In this document: one piece after another, positions 36,952 to 48,412 of the stretch | How the letters are laid out: every line of letters starts with the position of its first letter | Numbering within the stretch: position 1 is the stretch's first letter | Assembly (NCBI GenBank): GCA_019454045.1 | Contig: SKCR01007818.1 | Location: 584,909 to 648,908, forward strand | Reading direction: 5' to 3' | Source: Zanthoxylum bungeanum | Taxonomy: Eukaryota; Streptophyta; Magnoliopsida; Sapindales; Rutaceae | DNA: 64,000 bases | The notes under the pieces: generated by a model | Told to the model about the DNA's origin: nothing | What the model saw: the letters and a program-made list of their open reading frames with translations, nothing else | Databases searched by the model: none | Translations under genes and position numbers: made by a program

Positions 36952-37040
36952 GCGGAACCATGATCCACTCCCGACCTCATTACCAACTCTAATTCAAGTC
37001 AATAAGCTTCTATAAACCCCCTCAAACAAAGTTCTTAGTA

Positions 37041-37519
37041 GAGATGGCAAGGTTAGAATTTGCAATGTCGGTCTCATTTTGTATTTCGAATCAAATATTT
37101 TGAGATTTCGAATTTTATTGGGATTCTAAGTTTAAAAAAAATGGAGATTTAGGACAAAATAACATTTCGAAATTCGATCAATTTTTTAATTAAAGATAAA
37201 AAATCATCCCAAATTTTGTACCAATCGAATCCCAAATTTTGATGAAGATTCATAATTTTATGATATCTAGTGCTCATATGATTCATGAGTATTTCTAATT
37301 CTAGCCAAAAAGATTCTCATTTTGTTGATGTTAGTAAATTGAAATAAGATATATTTGTCAAAGACCACTCAAAAGGTTGGGGTCGGAGGCAAAAATTTCA
37401 CTTAAATATAATAACATTGAACAACAATAATATAAATAATTATTTGGTGTAACAGATGATTGATGTGGTATACTAATTAATATATATATATATATATAAT
37501 TTACAGAGATTGAGATTAT
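37041..37519. other. Intergenic DNA between the Tat element and LTR B
   Basis: AT-rich sequence with repeated cgaat/ttcgaa words. No gene seen. A short (TA)n tract lies at about 37480-37497. Confidence 0.4.
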
Positions 37520-39119
37520 GTTATTGTGGGCATTGCATTTTCGCATGTGAAACCCGATGATGAGTCTCAATTGGAGGCACTACCTTTTTAGCTAAGGATA
37601 TTGCGGGAAACGGAGGTCGGAAGGGGAAATTCGGAAAAGTATGTCATCAAGTTCATTCCACAAGTTCACTGTCTTCGTTGGTGCTGCGTTCGTTACTTCG
37701 TTCGAACCTCGTGCAGATTGCGGACGTTCGTGCCGCGTGCGAGGAGGCGTTCGAACGGAGCCGATAATTCTGGTTTTGCTGCTAGCCTCACACCTCAGCC
37801 CATTTAGCCCCCCAAAGCCCATAAAACACATCCCAAAATTAAATAAATAAATATTAAACATTAAATAAAATATTTAAATCATTTACCAATTAAATAAAAC
37901 ATAAAATAAAATCATGCCTAATATAAATAAATCAAATATATTATATACTAAAACTAAAAAGAAGATTTGCCTAATTAAAATCAATCTTAACCAATTAAAG
38001 CCAATCACATATTTGACTTCCTAATTCAATAAGATATACACCAATTTAAATATTGCAACTTCCTAAATTAAAATATTTTGTCCCCCCCTCAATCCTTTGA
38101 TTTCCTTGTTTAAAACTAAATCATATCCTAATTAAATGCACAAAATCCCTTCCCTTGTCAACCCTAACCCTTCTCTATATAAACCACCCTTCACCAAGCC
38201 TCTTGAGCTCCTCTAGTTCACGCATATACACAAAAAAAGAAGCCTTCCCATTGACGCCCATTGTAAGCAAGAAACAACAAGAATTTCTCTCATTCTCCTC
38301 CCTCCATAGCCGAAAATAACAAGCCTTCCTAAAGCCACTGAAACCAGCCCTTGCACCCCTCTAAAACACGCCCAAGTAGCCCCCTAAATCACCTTAAAAC
38401 AGCAGCCCAAATCACCTTAGAGCAGCAGCAAAAATCCTCCCAAAACAGTCCCCAAAATCCCAAAAACAGTAACATAAAAACTACATAGATAATCTTAAAA
38501 ATAATCACATATAATTGCACTAAAAACCCACACAAACTTGGAATAGTTTATTGGAAACGTTAAAACAGGTAGCCCGTGCAGTGAGCAGCAAGACAGAAGC
38601 CGAATAGGAGCAGAACGGAGTTCGAACCGCAAGCAAAACAGCAAAGCAGTGAGCTAGGACGCTGAACCAGTGAACCAGAAAAGTTGCGGAGCTGTACCCC
38701 TTCCGATCTTCGTGGAACGCGAGTCCGAGAGACGGCTTAAAAGGTTAGACCTGAGGGTATCTTTCACACTTGTTTTCTTTTTCCGCATTATTTATTAAGT
38801 ATTACTTGTATGATTGTCATGTTGGAATGCATGTTGTGGTCTTTGAGTAGATAAACATGCATGAATTATGAAATGTAATATGTTGTGGGTATTGGATGAA
38901 TGAGAGATGTGTCAACTCTCGCGGTATATCGGATGGAAACCCGGACATAAATTTCATAGCCGATTTCGAATGGACGGTAATATGATCTGTACTCGGGCCA
39001 CAACTCCACGTACCGTTTGGGTAAACGGCACCATCTTTCTTTTGTTGTGTTGCTTTTGTTTATTTAGTTCTCTTTACCTGAATTCAATATGTTGTTTAGT
39101 TATGCATGATTCAACCAAG

Positions 39120-39545
39120 CGCATGGGCTTAGTGAGTTAGTCCAAAGGTCCTCCATTTGGGAGACAAATAGCCGAAAAGGCCACATTTGTGACACTACTT
39201 CGCCGCGCCGGTTGATGTGTGTTCGGTTGGATGCGAGATACGTTCAATCGGGCATACTTAGTTTGATATTATTATCTTTTATGTATGGTTCAATCAAGCG
39301 CATGGGCTTAGTAAGTGGAATGAAAGATCCCTTATGGGGAGGGGTTAAAACCCGTTACCACGATCCTTTGCCGCGCCGGTTGATGTGTGTTCAGATTGGA
39401 TGTAAGATGTGTTCAATCGGGCATACTTGGTTGATATGATTGGTTCTATTCTTGTATGTGTGATGTGACGCGCATGGGCTTAGTATGTTGGTCTAAAGGT
39501 CCTCTCTTTGAGAGATCAAGAGCCCCAAAAGGTCACCTTTACGGC
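39120..39545 (+). repeat. 175-bp tandem repeat, three units, in LTR B
   Basis: Units start with cgcatgggcttagt at about 39119, 39299 and 39471 (the last is partial). They include a common cttcgccgcgcc or ctttgccgcgcc word and the ttcaatcgggcatactt word. Units are diverged. Confidence 0.8.
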
Positions 39546-39599
39546 AGTACTTCGCCGCGCCCTTTTATTTTGTGTTTATGTATTGCGTCCCATTTCATG

Positions 39600-40030
39600 C
39601 ATCAGGTCTGTTCCCGTTCGAACGCGTTTACGAACGCAACTCGAACGCGCATGTATTTTGCCTTGTCATACATCAGGTCTGGATCCGTTCGAACGCGTTA
39701 TCAAACGCCATACGAACGAGAACCTTCTGTTTTCCGTTCGAACGCGTTTACGAACGCTACACGAACGCGCACCCACTGTCTTAGTTTCATAATGCATCAG
39801 GTCTGGATCCGTTCGAACGCGTTCTCGGACGCTACACGAACGCGAACCTTCTGTTTACCGTTCGAACGCGTTTACGAACGCTACACGAACGCGCACCCAC
39901 TGTCTTAGTTTCATAATGCATCAGGTCTGGTTCCGTTCGAACGCGTTATCGGACGCTACACGAACGCGAACCTTCTGTTTACCGTTCGAACGCGTTTACG
40001 AACGCTACACGAACGTGCACCCACTGAATC
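39600..40030 (+). repeat. 124-bp CpG-rich tandem repeat in LTR B
   Basis: Units start with catcaggtctgg at 39671, 39795 and 39919, with a partial earlier unit at 39600. Each holds two copies of cgttcgaacgcgtt plus cacgaacgcg words, so CpG is very dense in otherwise AT-rich DNA. Later units are nearly identical, so the array is young. Confidence 0.88.
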
Positions 40031-40668
40031 GAGTCATCTTCATTAGATTCCATGCATAGTTTTCCTAGTAGCTATCCCCACATGTATGAATACAACTATG
40101 TTAATGAATTACAACTCATATGCTTGTGTCGTGATAACTTTTGAGTATTATTTCTTGTGGTATATCGGATGGAAACTCAGACGTAAATTCCGCAGCCGAT
40201 TCCGAATGGACGGTAGTGCGGTCTGTACTTGGGATACAATTCCACGTACCACTTGGAAAAGTGCCCATATGTATGTTTGTATGGTTAATATGTGTGCTTG
40301 TGTTTTCTTGAATGTAATATGCAAATAAAGTTGTATGTTCGTTGCTATGTTGATATATGTTAAGCATGCGATTTTAGATATGAGATAAGTTTTATTTTGC
40401 ATATGAGAATTTAGAAGCATGATACTCTTGGAAATAAGTGTTACTTAAGCTTGATTAAATTATTACATAAATCCTTTCATTACAAGTGACATGAGTAAGG
40501 GACCATTCCGAACCCAACGGTTTGAGGTCTTCCCTTGCGAGGGGTGAGTGCGGCCTTAAATCTTTGTCCCGGTTCACACCGGGTGGCGACTCCATATTAT
40601 TTAGTATTTCCCAACTAGTGCCGCGAGCCTAGGAACGGCGTCGCCCAGGTCCTGTGTCCTACAGTTAT

Positions 40669-41456
40669 TTAATTTGTTTATAATAAAAGGATTTTATTTT
40701 TTAATTAAATGATTTTATTTTTTAATTTATTGGTAGTTTTCATTGTCCATTAATAAATAATTTTATTCTTTAATTTATTTGATAGTTTTCATTTTCCATA
40801 TTTATAGAGATTTTATAATGGAATGATTATTTATCAGTCATTAGATTATAATGAAATGATATGAGCTGCCAATTAAGCCACATAAAGATAGCATTTGGAT
40901 ACATTATCTCTCTTAATCCTAACCATTGGTTGACTTCTCTTTCCTCCCACACCATTGTGCCTTATAATATATATACTGAAGGTAAGAAACGTGATTAAGA
41001 CACATATAGCATAATTTTCAATCATCAATTTGACTCAGGTAAAAGTATGATTGTGACAGAGGTCAATGTGAAGAATATGTGACATAATAATTTTGAGACT
41101 AATTCAAACATTTTGCAAGTCCAAATTTGAGATAAGTTTGTTAATGAAAGTTATAGGTATCTATGTTAAGTATATATATATATTTTTACAGATTATGATT
41201 TGGAATCCGGATGAATGATATATAAGTGTTTGAAAATGACTAAATTAAAATTATAATTGATCATTTTTTTACTTTTTTTAAATCAAAACGGGTCTTGTTT
41301 TAAAGCTTATGATTTGTTATTGATAATATGTAATTTTTGGCCTAATACATAAATACCCATATACTTGTAGAGAAAAGCCTATGCTTCCATATTCTTTCAC
41401 AATGACATATTAAACACATGAAGTTGTTTGTTGTTATAATTAGTACAATTTTCTAC

Positions 41457-41487
<31 letters not shown>

Positions 41488-41832
41488 TCAGATTTAGATC
41501 AGGTTCATGTGAACTTTATATAAACGATAAAGTCAGATAAAGACAAAAAAGTAATATGACTTTTAGCTGAATGTAAATTTTATGTACAATATAAGGTGTG
41601 GACGCGTGTGTGTCTCAGTGTGTGTTAATGAAAGAAGGCTGCACATAAGGCTAAGCGAAGCGAAGCAACTAGTTTACTTGCTTGAAAAGGAGCGGCTAGT
41701 CAGGAATCGAACAGAAACATGAGTTAAGTGGTGAGCTAAAGCAGGTAGCGAAACTAGGAATATAGTTGGCTTGTTAGAGCTAGGCTGTTGAGTTAATGTA
41801 AGCGAGCTAGTCATACGAGTCAGTGAGCTAGA
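40669..41832. other. Intergenic DNA, no gene seen
   Basis: AT-rich, with (TA)n tracts near 41170-41180 and 41456-41478. No exon is supported. Confidence 0.5.
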
Positions 41833-41843
41833 CAGCTTGCTGT

Positions 41844-42028
41844 AGTTTTTTTTTTTTTTTTTTTTGGAAAGGATGGAAATCCCGCCACCAAACCACCTAT
41901 TTTGGGCCGCGGCGCAGGTAAAATTACCGGCTGTCCCAGGCTCTTATAAGAAATGCATCCCTTAGATTCGAACCCAGAACCTCAATGTGAGATCCTAGAC
42001 CATACACCACCACCTAGTAAGGTAGGAG
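41844..42028 (-). mobile_element. SINE, reverse orientation, with 11-bp target-site duplication
   Basis: The reverse complement matches the SINE at 2056-2244 closely: a poly(A) of about 21, the body word gctgtcccaggctcttataa, and a B box (gattcgaaccc on the plus strand). Flanks cagcttgctgt lie at 41833-41843 and 42029-42039. Confidence 0.88.
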
Positions 42029-42039
42029 CAGCTTGCTGT

Positions 42040-42885
42040 TTAGTTATATATATATTAGTATCTTTTGTGTTTCTGGTTTGTTTAACGGAGGATTCTATTT
42101 TTTGATTTTTTTTTATTAATGGCCACATGTCTTAAATATATTGGATGTTTAGCGAGGACTTTACACGTCATCACACATGTAATTCACTCCATCCCATCAA
42201 TTTAACAAGTTATTGTGGTATGCTTTTTTTAATATTTTGATGATAAGGAAAAATTAAAAATTTAACTTTTGTAAAATTAATTTTTGAAAGAAATCATAAT
42301 TTCTCATTATTAACCGAATACTTAAAAATTATATTTTGATCCAAGTATAATTTTATCAGGTCAAATCATAATACCAAACAGATCAGGTGAAAATGATAGG
42401 GTTAGATGAAACCAAGAATTTGAGGGTTTCTAAACAACTCATTCCATAATCTCCTAATTCTTTCACTTTGTTCAGAAGAGTAATTAGATCTAATTTAATC
42501 ACATTTTCATACTTCAATTGATATTATGGATCTAATCCCACGAATCTAATAACAACAACAATATAACTTTCTAAATCAATCCCTTTTACCCACAAATCTG
42601 AAAAATCAAAGAAGTGGACTTCCTTCAGAAATGGCAACGACATATTTGGACCTAGCTTTGTTGTTGGGTTAAACTTGAAGCCCATCGTTTCATCCACCAG
42701 ACCAGGCCCATACCATTTTGATAATTTAAGCGACGGTTGACACAAATGTAGGCGACAGTTATCAAAGATACTTGTGTGGCGGGTAAAGGAATATTCAACA
42801 ATACTGCCAATTTCATGTATGCATATATACATATACCATTCAATATAGAGTTTGATTAAGTTATAAGTTAATTTATATTTTTAAC
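42040..42885. other. Intergenic DNA, no gene seen
   Basis: AT-rich sequence without coding support. Confidence 0.45.
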
Positions 42886-43250
42886 GCAGAATTGATTGTC
42901 CCTCAGCCTACAACTTGATCGTTGGGAGACCTTGGATCCACGAAATGAGGGCAGTCTCATCAACTTATCATCAAATACTTAAATTCCCTACGAGATGGGG
43001 AGTCCAAGAGATTAGAGGAGACCAATCTGCTTCAAGAAGTTGCTACCAGGCGACCTTAAAAGCAAAACCTCAGTCAGCATAGCAATTAATGAGAGAATCT
43101 GGTGCGTCATCGCCAGACCTACCAAGTATTGAGGAGCTCGACGAAGTCCAAATTCACCCGCTATTTAGTGACCATAAAGCACAGATTGGGGCTAAATTAA
43201 TCAATATTCTTTATCCAACGTTCCCGGAAAGTTTGGAAAGTTTTTGACGC
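42886..43250 (+). pseudogene. Ty3/gypsy polyprotein fragment (protease-RT junction)
   Basis: The translation contains [19 protein letters not shown], then [17 protein letters not shown] and a short tail ending at a stop near 43079, with weaker similarity after it. This pattern is typical just after the gypsy protease. It is an isolated fragment from a family different from the element at 22851, whose motif is YNMMLGRDWIH. Confidence 0.7.
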
Positions 43251-43314
43251 TTGCTATGATTAGTCACACAAAAGGGCGAATTAAAATTGTTGTTGAGGCA
43301 CAATATCAATAATA

Positions 43315-43672
43315 GGAGAAAATCTTATATGTAACAGTGGTACTACGTTATCCATGCAACAAGTGCTAACAAATTAAAAAACAATTAAAAAATAGGTGAA
43401 TAAATTCTACATGTCATTTTTTAATTTGCTTGTGGTACCACGTCATCCATATCGAGAAAATCTTCTATGCAACAGTGGTACCACGTCATCCATACAACAA
43501 GCCAATCATCCACTGCCACGCGTGCTAAAAAAATGAAAAACAACTAAAAAATAGGTGAAAAAACTCTACATGTCATTTTTTAATTCGCTTGTGATACCAC
43601 GTCATCCATACGGACCATACCACTATTGTATCAAAGAATCTCTCCATCCATACCACTGTTGCAGAATCTCTA
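43315..43672. mobile_element. MITE with nested or tandem ends upstream of SIG4
   Basis: The left end ggagaaaatcttatatgtaa and the right end (ccactattgtatcaaagaat, then ctctcc) are imperfect inverted repeats. Inside, a block of about 140 bp (aacagtggtaccacgtcatc ... tctacatgtcattttttaat) occurs twice. An extra end-like copy at 43652-43672 suggests nesting. It ends about 110 bases before the SIG4 ATG, so it probably lies in the promoter. Confidence 0.65.
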
Positions 43673-43785
43673 AAGCGAAAGGATCTGGAAATGTGACAAC
43701 TGACAAGACCAATATGTGCAAACGGTGTTCATCATGTGAAATTTAATGGACACTGTTTCCTTTCTTTTCAAGATTGATCACAGTT

Positions 43786-46700
43786 ATGGGTTTCAGATTG
43801 AACATCAAGTGGGTGTCTCCAATTCAGTCTCATTTCTACTCCACTTCACCTTGCAGGCTCTCTTCTTCTTATTCTTCTTCTGGTGAGTTCAAAACACTGA
43901 AGTTTGCTTCTGATCATACAAGTAAATAGAAACTTCTTAGCTTCTTTTAATTATATGTTAGCAGAAACTTGAGAATGATTTACTATTTATTACTGTCAAC
44001 CAAAATCTTATTCCTCAAGTCTATAATTCCATTTAAAGTATGTGTTTGTATAGTTGAGTTGCTAATGTTCACACCCAATTAGTTCAATTTGGAAGCTAAT
44101 TATGATTTCGGCTTAATCTGTTCTATTACATAATATGATATCATGGTTGGTTTACCTGGTGGGTGCTTCTTGGTTGAAATGGTAAAATCTCTCGGGATGG
44201 AACAAGAGATTTGGGATTTGGGGTTCGAGCTCTGCTCATATGAGTGGGGAGGAGATTTAGTTTCTGTTAAGGCAATGCTTAATAGTTAATCCAGATTAAC
44301 TTTCTATTTGCCCTACTTTAAAAGAAAATGGATGATTGATTCATTATTGTTATTTATTAAATTATTCAAGGTGTTTTATAGTTCACATATATATATTTAT
44401 ATTGGGCTGTTTCTATTTGTTAATATCTTTTGTTGGATTAAATGAATGGTTGCTTGCTTCTAAATTGATGCAGCAAGAGGCAGGGAGGGTTCCTTCAACT
44501 CGGCAAGGCTCTCTTTTCTGTCTATAATTTCTGAGGACAGTGCCTCTTATTTCCAAGATTCTGTTAAAGCATATACTTGTTCGTTGTTGAATAATCAGAC
44601 CGTAGAAAATGATTACTCAGAAACAGAAGAAATTAGGCAGAAATCTGCTTCACTTACATGCCAAGATGCGGGCAGCACATCAAGTTTTAGATTACTAATG
44701 GAAAATCTTTATGTTTTACAGTCGAATTTTGTAGATTCAGATGCATTAAGGTTGGAAAGAGAGATTCTGCTACAACTAGGAAAGCTTGGAGCACTAAAGT
44801 TATTCAGTAACCGTCTATCCAGAACAGTTAAAACCTCAGATGTTTTTGACTTATCTGATATTCCTATTGAGCATATTGAAGAGCAAAAGATGAATGACTT
44901 GGCGGATGATCACATGGGAAAAGTCCTCGTTCGCTCTAAAAGAAAGGGAAAAAGAAAATTGAAGACATCAAGAGTATCAGAAGAATCTAATGAAACTTTT
45001 TTGCTGTCTTTGCCTTCAGAGGCCTTACAAGAAGGTTTAAATCATCCTGCTGCTGCTTCTGCAAAAAGAGCATTGAATCCCAGAAGTAGGCGATTGATGA
45101 TTGCCAGAAACGAGGCAGAAATGTCAAAGGGAGTTGAGGTTGTTTTTAACTTCTAGGTGATATTGCTTTTGTTGGTAACTTCTTGGAGATATCTCTGACA
45201 GTTCACTTTTGGGTTGTTGCAGTTGGTTACGAACTTGGAGAGAATCAAGACAACTTTGGAAAAAGAAAGTGGGCAAGTAGCCAGCTTGAATCGCTGGGCC
45301 AAAGCAGCTGGAGTCAGTGAGAAGGTGCTGAAGCAGCATCTGGCTTTTGGTTGGTGCTGCAGAGAAGAGCTGATAAAGAGTACTTGCCCATTGGTGTTAT
45401 TCCTTGCAAGAAACTACAGGGGTCTAGGAGTACCGTTTTCAGACTTGCTCCAGGTTTTCAAACAAGCTTGTCTTTGATTGACTCTTGCCATACCCTCCTT
45501 TTCTAATTCTTAACATTATTTTTTATTTTAAAATCATACATGAATAGGCTCAAAATTGAAGCTTCCTGAATAATAGACTTTGGTTTTGTTTGCTTTTAAC
45601 AAAATCTGTTGTCTTGAACTAGTCATCCCCAAAAACAAATAAATTTGGCCATGATTTTCGCGACTTATGCATATGAAGTTAAACTTTGAAAATATTGCGG
45701 ATAATCTTTCTGGAAGCAGACCAACATTCAATTTCATGTTTGCATATTCACAGGCTGGTAATTTTGGTGTCCTACAAGGAGCAGATAGGTTTGACCACAC
45801 AAGGGGATACAGATTCTCAACTTATGTCCAGTACTGGATAAGGAAGTCAATATTAAAAATGGTGGAAAGGCATGCTAGGGGGATCAAAATTCCAGTACCT
45901 CTCTTTCTTCTTTAGGATGATGTATTTCTCATGCAATTATAATTTTGTCGGAGCTTAGCTTGATCCATCTATTGTTTTTGTGTTCATTATTCTTTGTAGA
46001 GCAAAGTGAACAGGGCAATAAGTAAGATACATAAAGCTCGAAAAGCCTTGACAACAGCCGTAGGAAATACCCAGAAGACATTTAAATTTCTAAGTACACA
46101 GGTCTTTCTTTGGCTGAAATCCGATCAGCTAGTGAATGTCTGAGAATTGTGGGTTCAATTGATCAGAAAATGGGGGATTGGCTTAAAGCAAAATATATGG
46201 TATTGACCGAAACTTGTACTTAGTTAACTTCTTGTGCTTTCAAATGTGTTAAATTATCTTTAGATAATCTATTTTTGGTTCTCCTGGCCATAGTCAGGAA
46301 GTTTCATTCTGTTGTTCATAAATTCTGCCGACTTTGTCTGATCAAAACCCTTCCATTTGGTAGAATCTTCGTCCATTTTCTTGCACGTCTCATCCCAGTG
46401 ATTGGAGAATATCCCTTTTTGTTTTTTCATATGGACATTGGAAGAATATTGATGCAAGTTCAATATAAACATCTCTAGAGATACAATATTATTTACGTAA
46501 GGGAACATATCATTTGTTGAAAATTCATCTAGAGATGGTTTAACTGAGAGTAAGGTGTGCTGTGATGATGATGCAGGAATTTTCACCAGATATGTCAATA
46601 AACAGTCCTGAAGAAATTGTGATGAGGCAACACAGGAAGAAAGACATCTTTCATATTTTGGAAAGTTTGGATTCAAGAGAGAGGCAAGTGTTGGTGCTGA

Positions 46701-46858
46701 GATACGGGCTTAAGGACTATCGGCCCAAGTCACTTGAGGAGATTGGTCGGCTTTTCCATGTGAGCAAAGAGTGGATAAGAAAATTAGAGAAAAAAGCTGT
46801 GACAAAACTAAGGGATAACGAAACCTGCAGAGATTTAAGCCATTATTTGGATTTGTAG
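43786..46858 (+). CDS. SIG4: Plastid sigma factor SIG4-like, exon 5 carries a frameshift and a stop
   Basis: Nuclear-encoded sigma factors direct the plastid-encoded RNA polymerase; Arabidopsis SIG4 is linked to ndhF transcription. Exons are 43786-43882, 44474-45138, 45223-45453, 45754-45894, 46000-46199 and 46577-46858. The Ser-rich N-terminus fits a transit peptide. Region 2 is visible in exons 3-4 ([40 protein letters not shown]), and region 4 in exon 6 ([38 protein letters not shown]). Exon 5 is 200 nt where a multiple of three is needed. One base is missing near 46063-46068, and the downstream frame also has TAA at 46083-46085. Normal splicing would end at TGA 46141 after 425 residues. 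A CAG|GT at 46101/46102 would skip both lesions in frame and give 505 residues. It may be a pseudogene. Confidence 0.8.
44160..44285 (+). mobile_element. Possible SINE in SIG4 intron 1
   Basis: The segment tcttggttgaaatggtaaaa resembles a pol III A box region, and tggggttcgagctc about 55 bases later resembles a B box. There is no clear A tail or target-site duplication. It belongs to a different family from the SINE at 2056. Confidence 0.3.
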
Positions 46859-48412
46859 TTCATTTAACCGGAGACTCCTTGTTAAAGCAGAAGAAAAGGT
46901 TTGAGCTTGGAAATACAAGTCATTTTAACTTGCACAATATGAAGCAGGTTGCATGACTTTCCATAAGAGTACCAACAGAGCTAATCTCCCCGACATGCGA
47001 GTTGATATTAAGGTGCTTCTCTTCTCTTATTGCTTCAGTCAGCTCAGCATTATTCTAAGAGTCTTGATGTGTGCATCTAGGAACTAATAATTTATCCTTC
47101 GCATCAACTCTGCTCTGTGAAAATTTTCCATATTCTTTCATGAAAATAATACAATGATTTACAGCACTTTCATTTTGTTACTTCTATTTCTTTGTGGGCA
47201 GGAGTTGGAGGTTATACATGTATATTCGGCTCACCAATCTGAATGATCACCATTGTACAATTTTTCATGAAACTGAGTTTCAGAACTGAAATTTCTAATA
47301 TACTGTATACTATTTTGTATCATTACACTGGAAAAAAATCATTACACTTTCATACATGAATGAGTTTATGAAGGCTCCCTTCATTTTATAGTCTGTGAAG
47401 GATATATGTAAACAGCCGTATCCTGTAAGTAGAGAGGTTGTTTCCAAAATTCGAACCTTTGACGCAAGGTCATCATGAAAAAATCTTTATTGTTGCGCCA
47501 ATGCTCGTCCTTGGAAAATTCAAACACTAATTTAAATAAATTATTAGGGATAGCAATGTGGCGAGTTAGGGCAGAAATCATGATCTCAAAACCCTAGATT
47601 TTTAGATTAGGGGTGGATCTTAAAATTAGTAATTTAAGTCGGGATTCTATATGAGCCTCGAACCCGACCCGATTCAGAGACCCCAACCTCTATCATATTT
47701 CATTTTTTTTTTTTTTTTTTTGAGTCCAAATACAACACAATAGGAGCAGATCCCCACAAATACCTTGAACCGTGGAGATATTTGTTATCCCTGTAAATTA
47801 TTACTTTGGATGCTATGCACTTTCACTTCACAATCAGTGTCTTTATTTCACAGCAGTTGTGGCTTCAAAGCCACGACAACAAAATCTCAACCGGAGTCAC
47901 TTGCATGTGCAGGCTTGTGGAGGAAACAAATGTGAGTGTTTGTTGTTTAAGAATATTTAAATTCTTATATGAATTTTTCCTGAGATAACGTTAGGGTTAT
48001 GCTTGGATTTTACGAGGCTTCGTGTCTTTTAGCTTTGGATGATGAACGTTTGTGTATTTTAGTGATGAGTGAAACTCTTCTACGTAAGAAACTATAGAGA
48101 TATGATAACATTTACTTTCTTGCAAGTTTAGACAATATCTCACTTTGGTTTCTTTTAGTTTACATAATAATATTTCTTATCGGTTTTAGTGTTCCTATGT
48201 CTAAAGTTTCCGTGATAAGAAGGTTATAATTGTTGGAAAATGCTTATGAGTAAGCATTTTGAGTCACAAATTCAAGCATGGTTCACTTCGTGTTAGTGGT
48301 TGTTATTGAATGATTCGGATACTCCTACGTGAGTAGTTTGAAATGATATATTCATATGCTTAAAATGGTGCTTGGGTGAATGAGAAATTGTTGCTCAAAG
48401 TTCACTAATTGG
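46859..48412. other. SIG4 3' flank and intergenic DNA
   Basis: No further exon is supported. A T-run lies near 47702-47721. Confidence 0.45.

Larger units (their letters stand above)
22851..37040 (+). mobile_element. Degenerate Tat-type Ty3/gypsy retrotransposon, 3' LTR not found
   Basis: The order is: probable 5' LTR (22851-23389), primer binding site, gag (interrupted), protease, reverse transcriptase, RNase H, a second RNase H domain, integrase (to 33158), then an antisense gene (36864 to 33393). A second, archaeal-type RNase H and an antisense or extra ORF before the 3' LTR are, to my knowledge, traits of the Tat lineage. Many stops and frameshifts make it non-functional. No copy of the 5' LTR is recognisable after 36864, so the right boundary (about 37040) is a guess. 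Confidence 0.8.
38923..40254 (+). repeat. Duplicated 95-bp module in LTR B
   Basis: Copies at about 38923-39018 and 40159-40254 match each other and the single copy in LTR A at 26972-27064. Shared words include ggtatatcggatggaaac and gattccgaatggacggta. The two copies in LTR B bracket about 1.1 kb of other repeats, consistent with an internal duplication or a nested rearrangement. Confidence 0.8.
37525..40663 (+). mobile_element. Solo LTR B (3139 bp), TSD GTTAT
   Basis: It begins TGTGGGCATTGC, ends GTGTCCTACA, and is flanked by gttat at 37520-37524 and 40664-40668. It shares with LTR A the 5' 100 bases, the ggttagacctgagggta block (38743), a 95-bp ggtatatcggatgg module, and the 3' 190 bases beginning near gaccattccgaacccaacgg. 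A TATA box (ctatataaa) lies near 38174. It differs from A by carrying a second 95-bp module and two families of tandem repeats, and by a shorter C-rich leader. Confidence 0.92.

Noticed and set aside
39456..39908. ORF of 150 codons rich in Arg, Thr and Asn
   Set aside because: It is the translation of the 124-bp tandem repeat; three frames are open for the same reason.
24453..40663. Treating the two 3.1-kb repeats as the two LTRs of one 16-kb element
   Set aside because: Each has its own perfect but different 5-bp flank (TAAGG and GTTAT), and the sequence after the left copy is the second half of a gag gene whose first half lies before it, not a leader with a primer site.
44336..44527. Hydrophobic 63-codon ORF in SIG4 intron 1
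   Set aside because: It crosses the exon-2 acceptor in another frame and has no support beyond AT-rich composition.
47772..47960. Short Cys-containing ORF after SIG4
   Set aside because: There are no flanking splice sites and no recognisable family.
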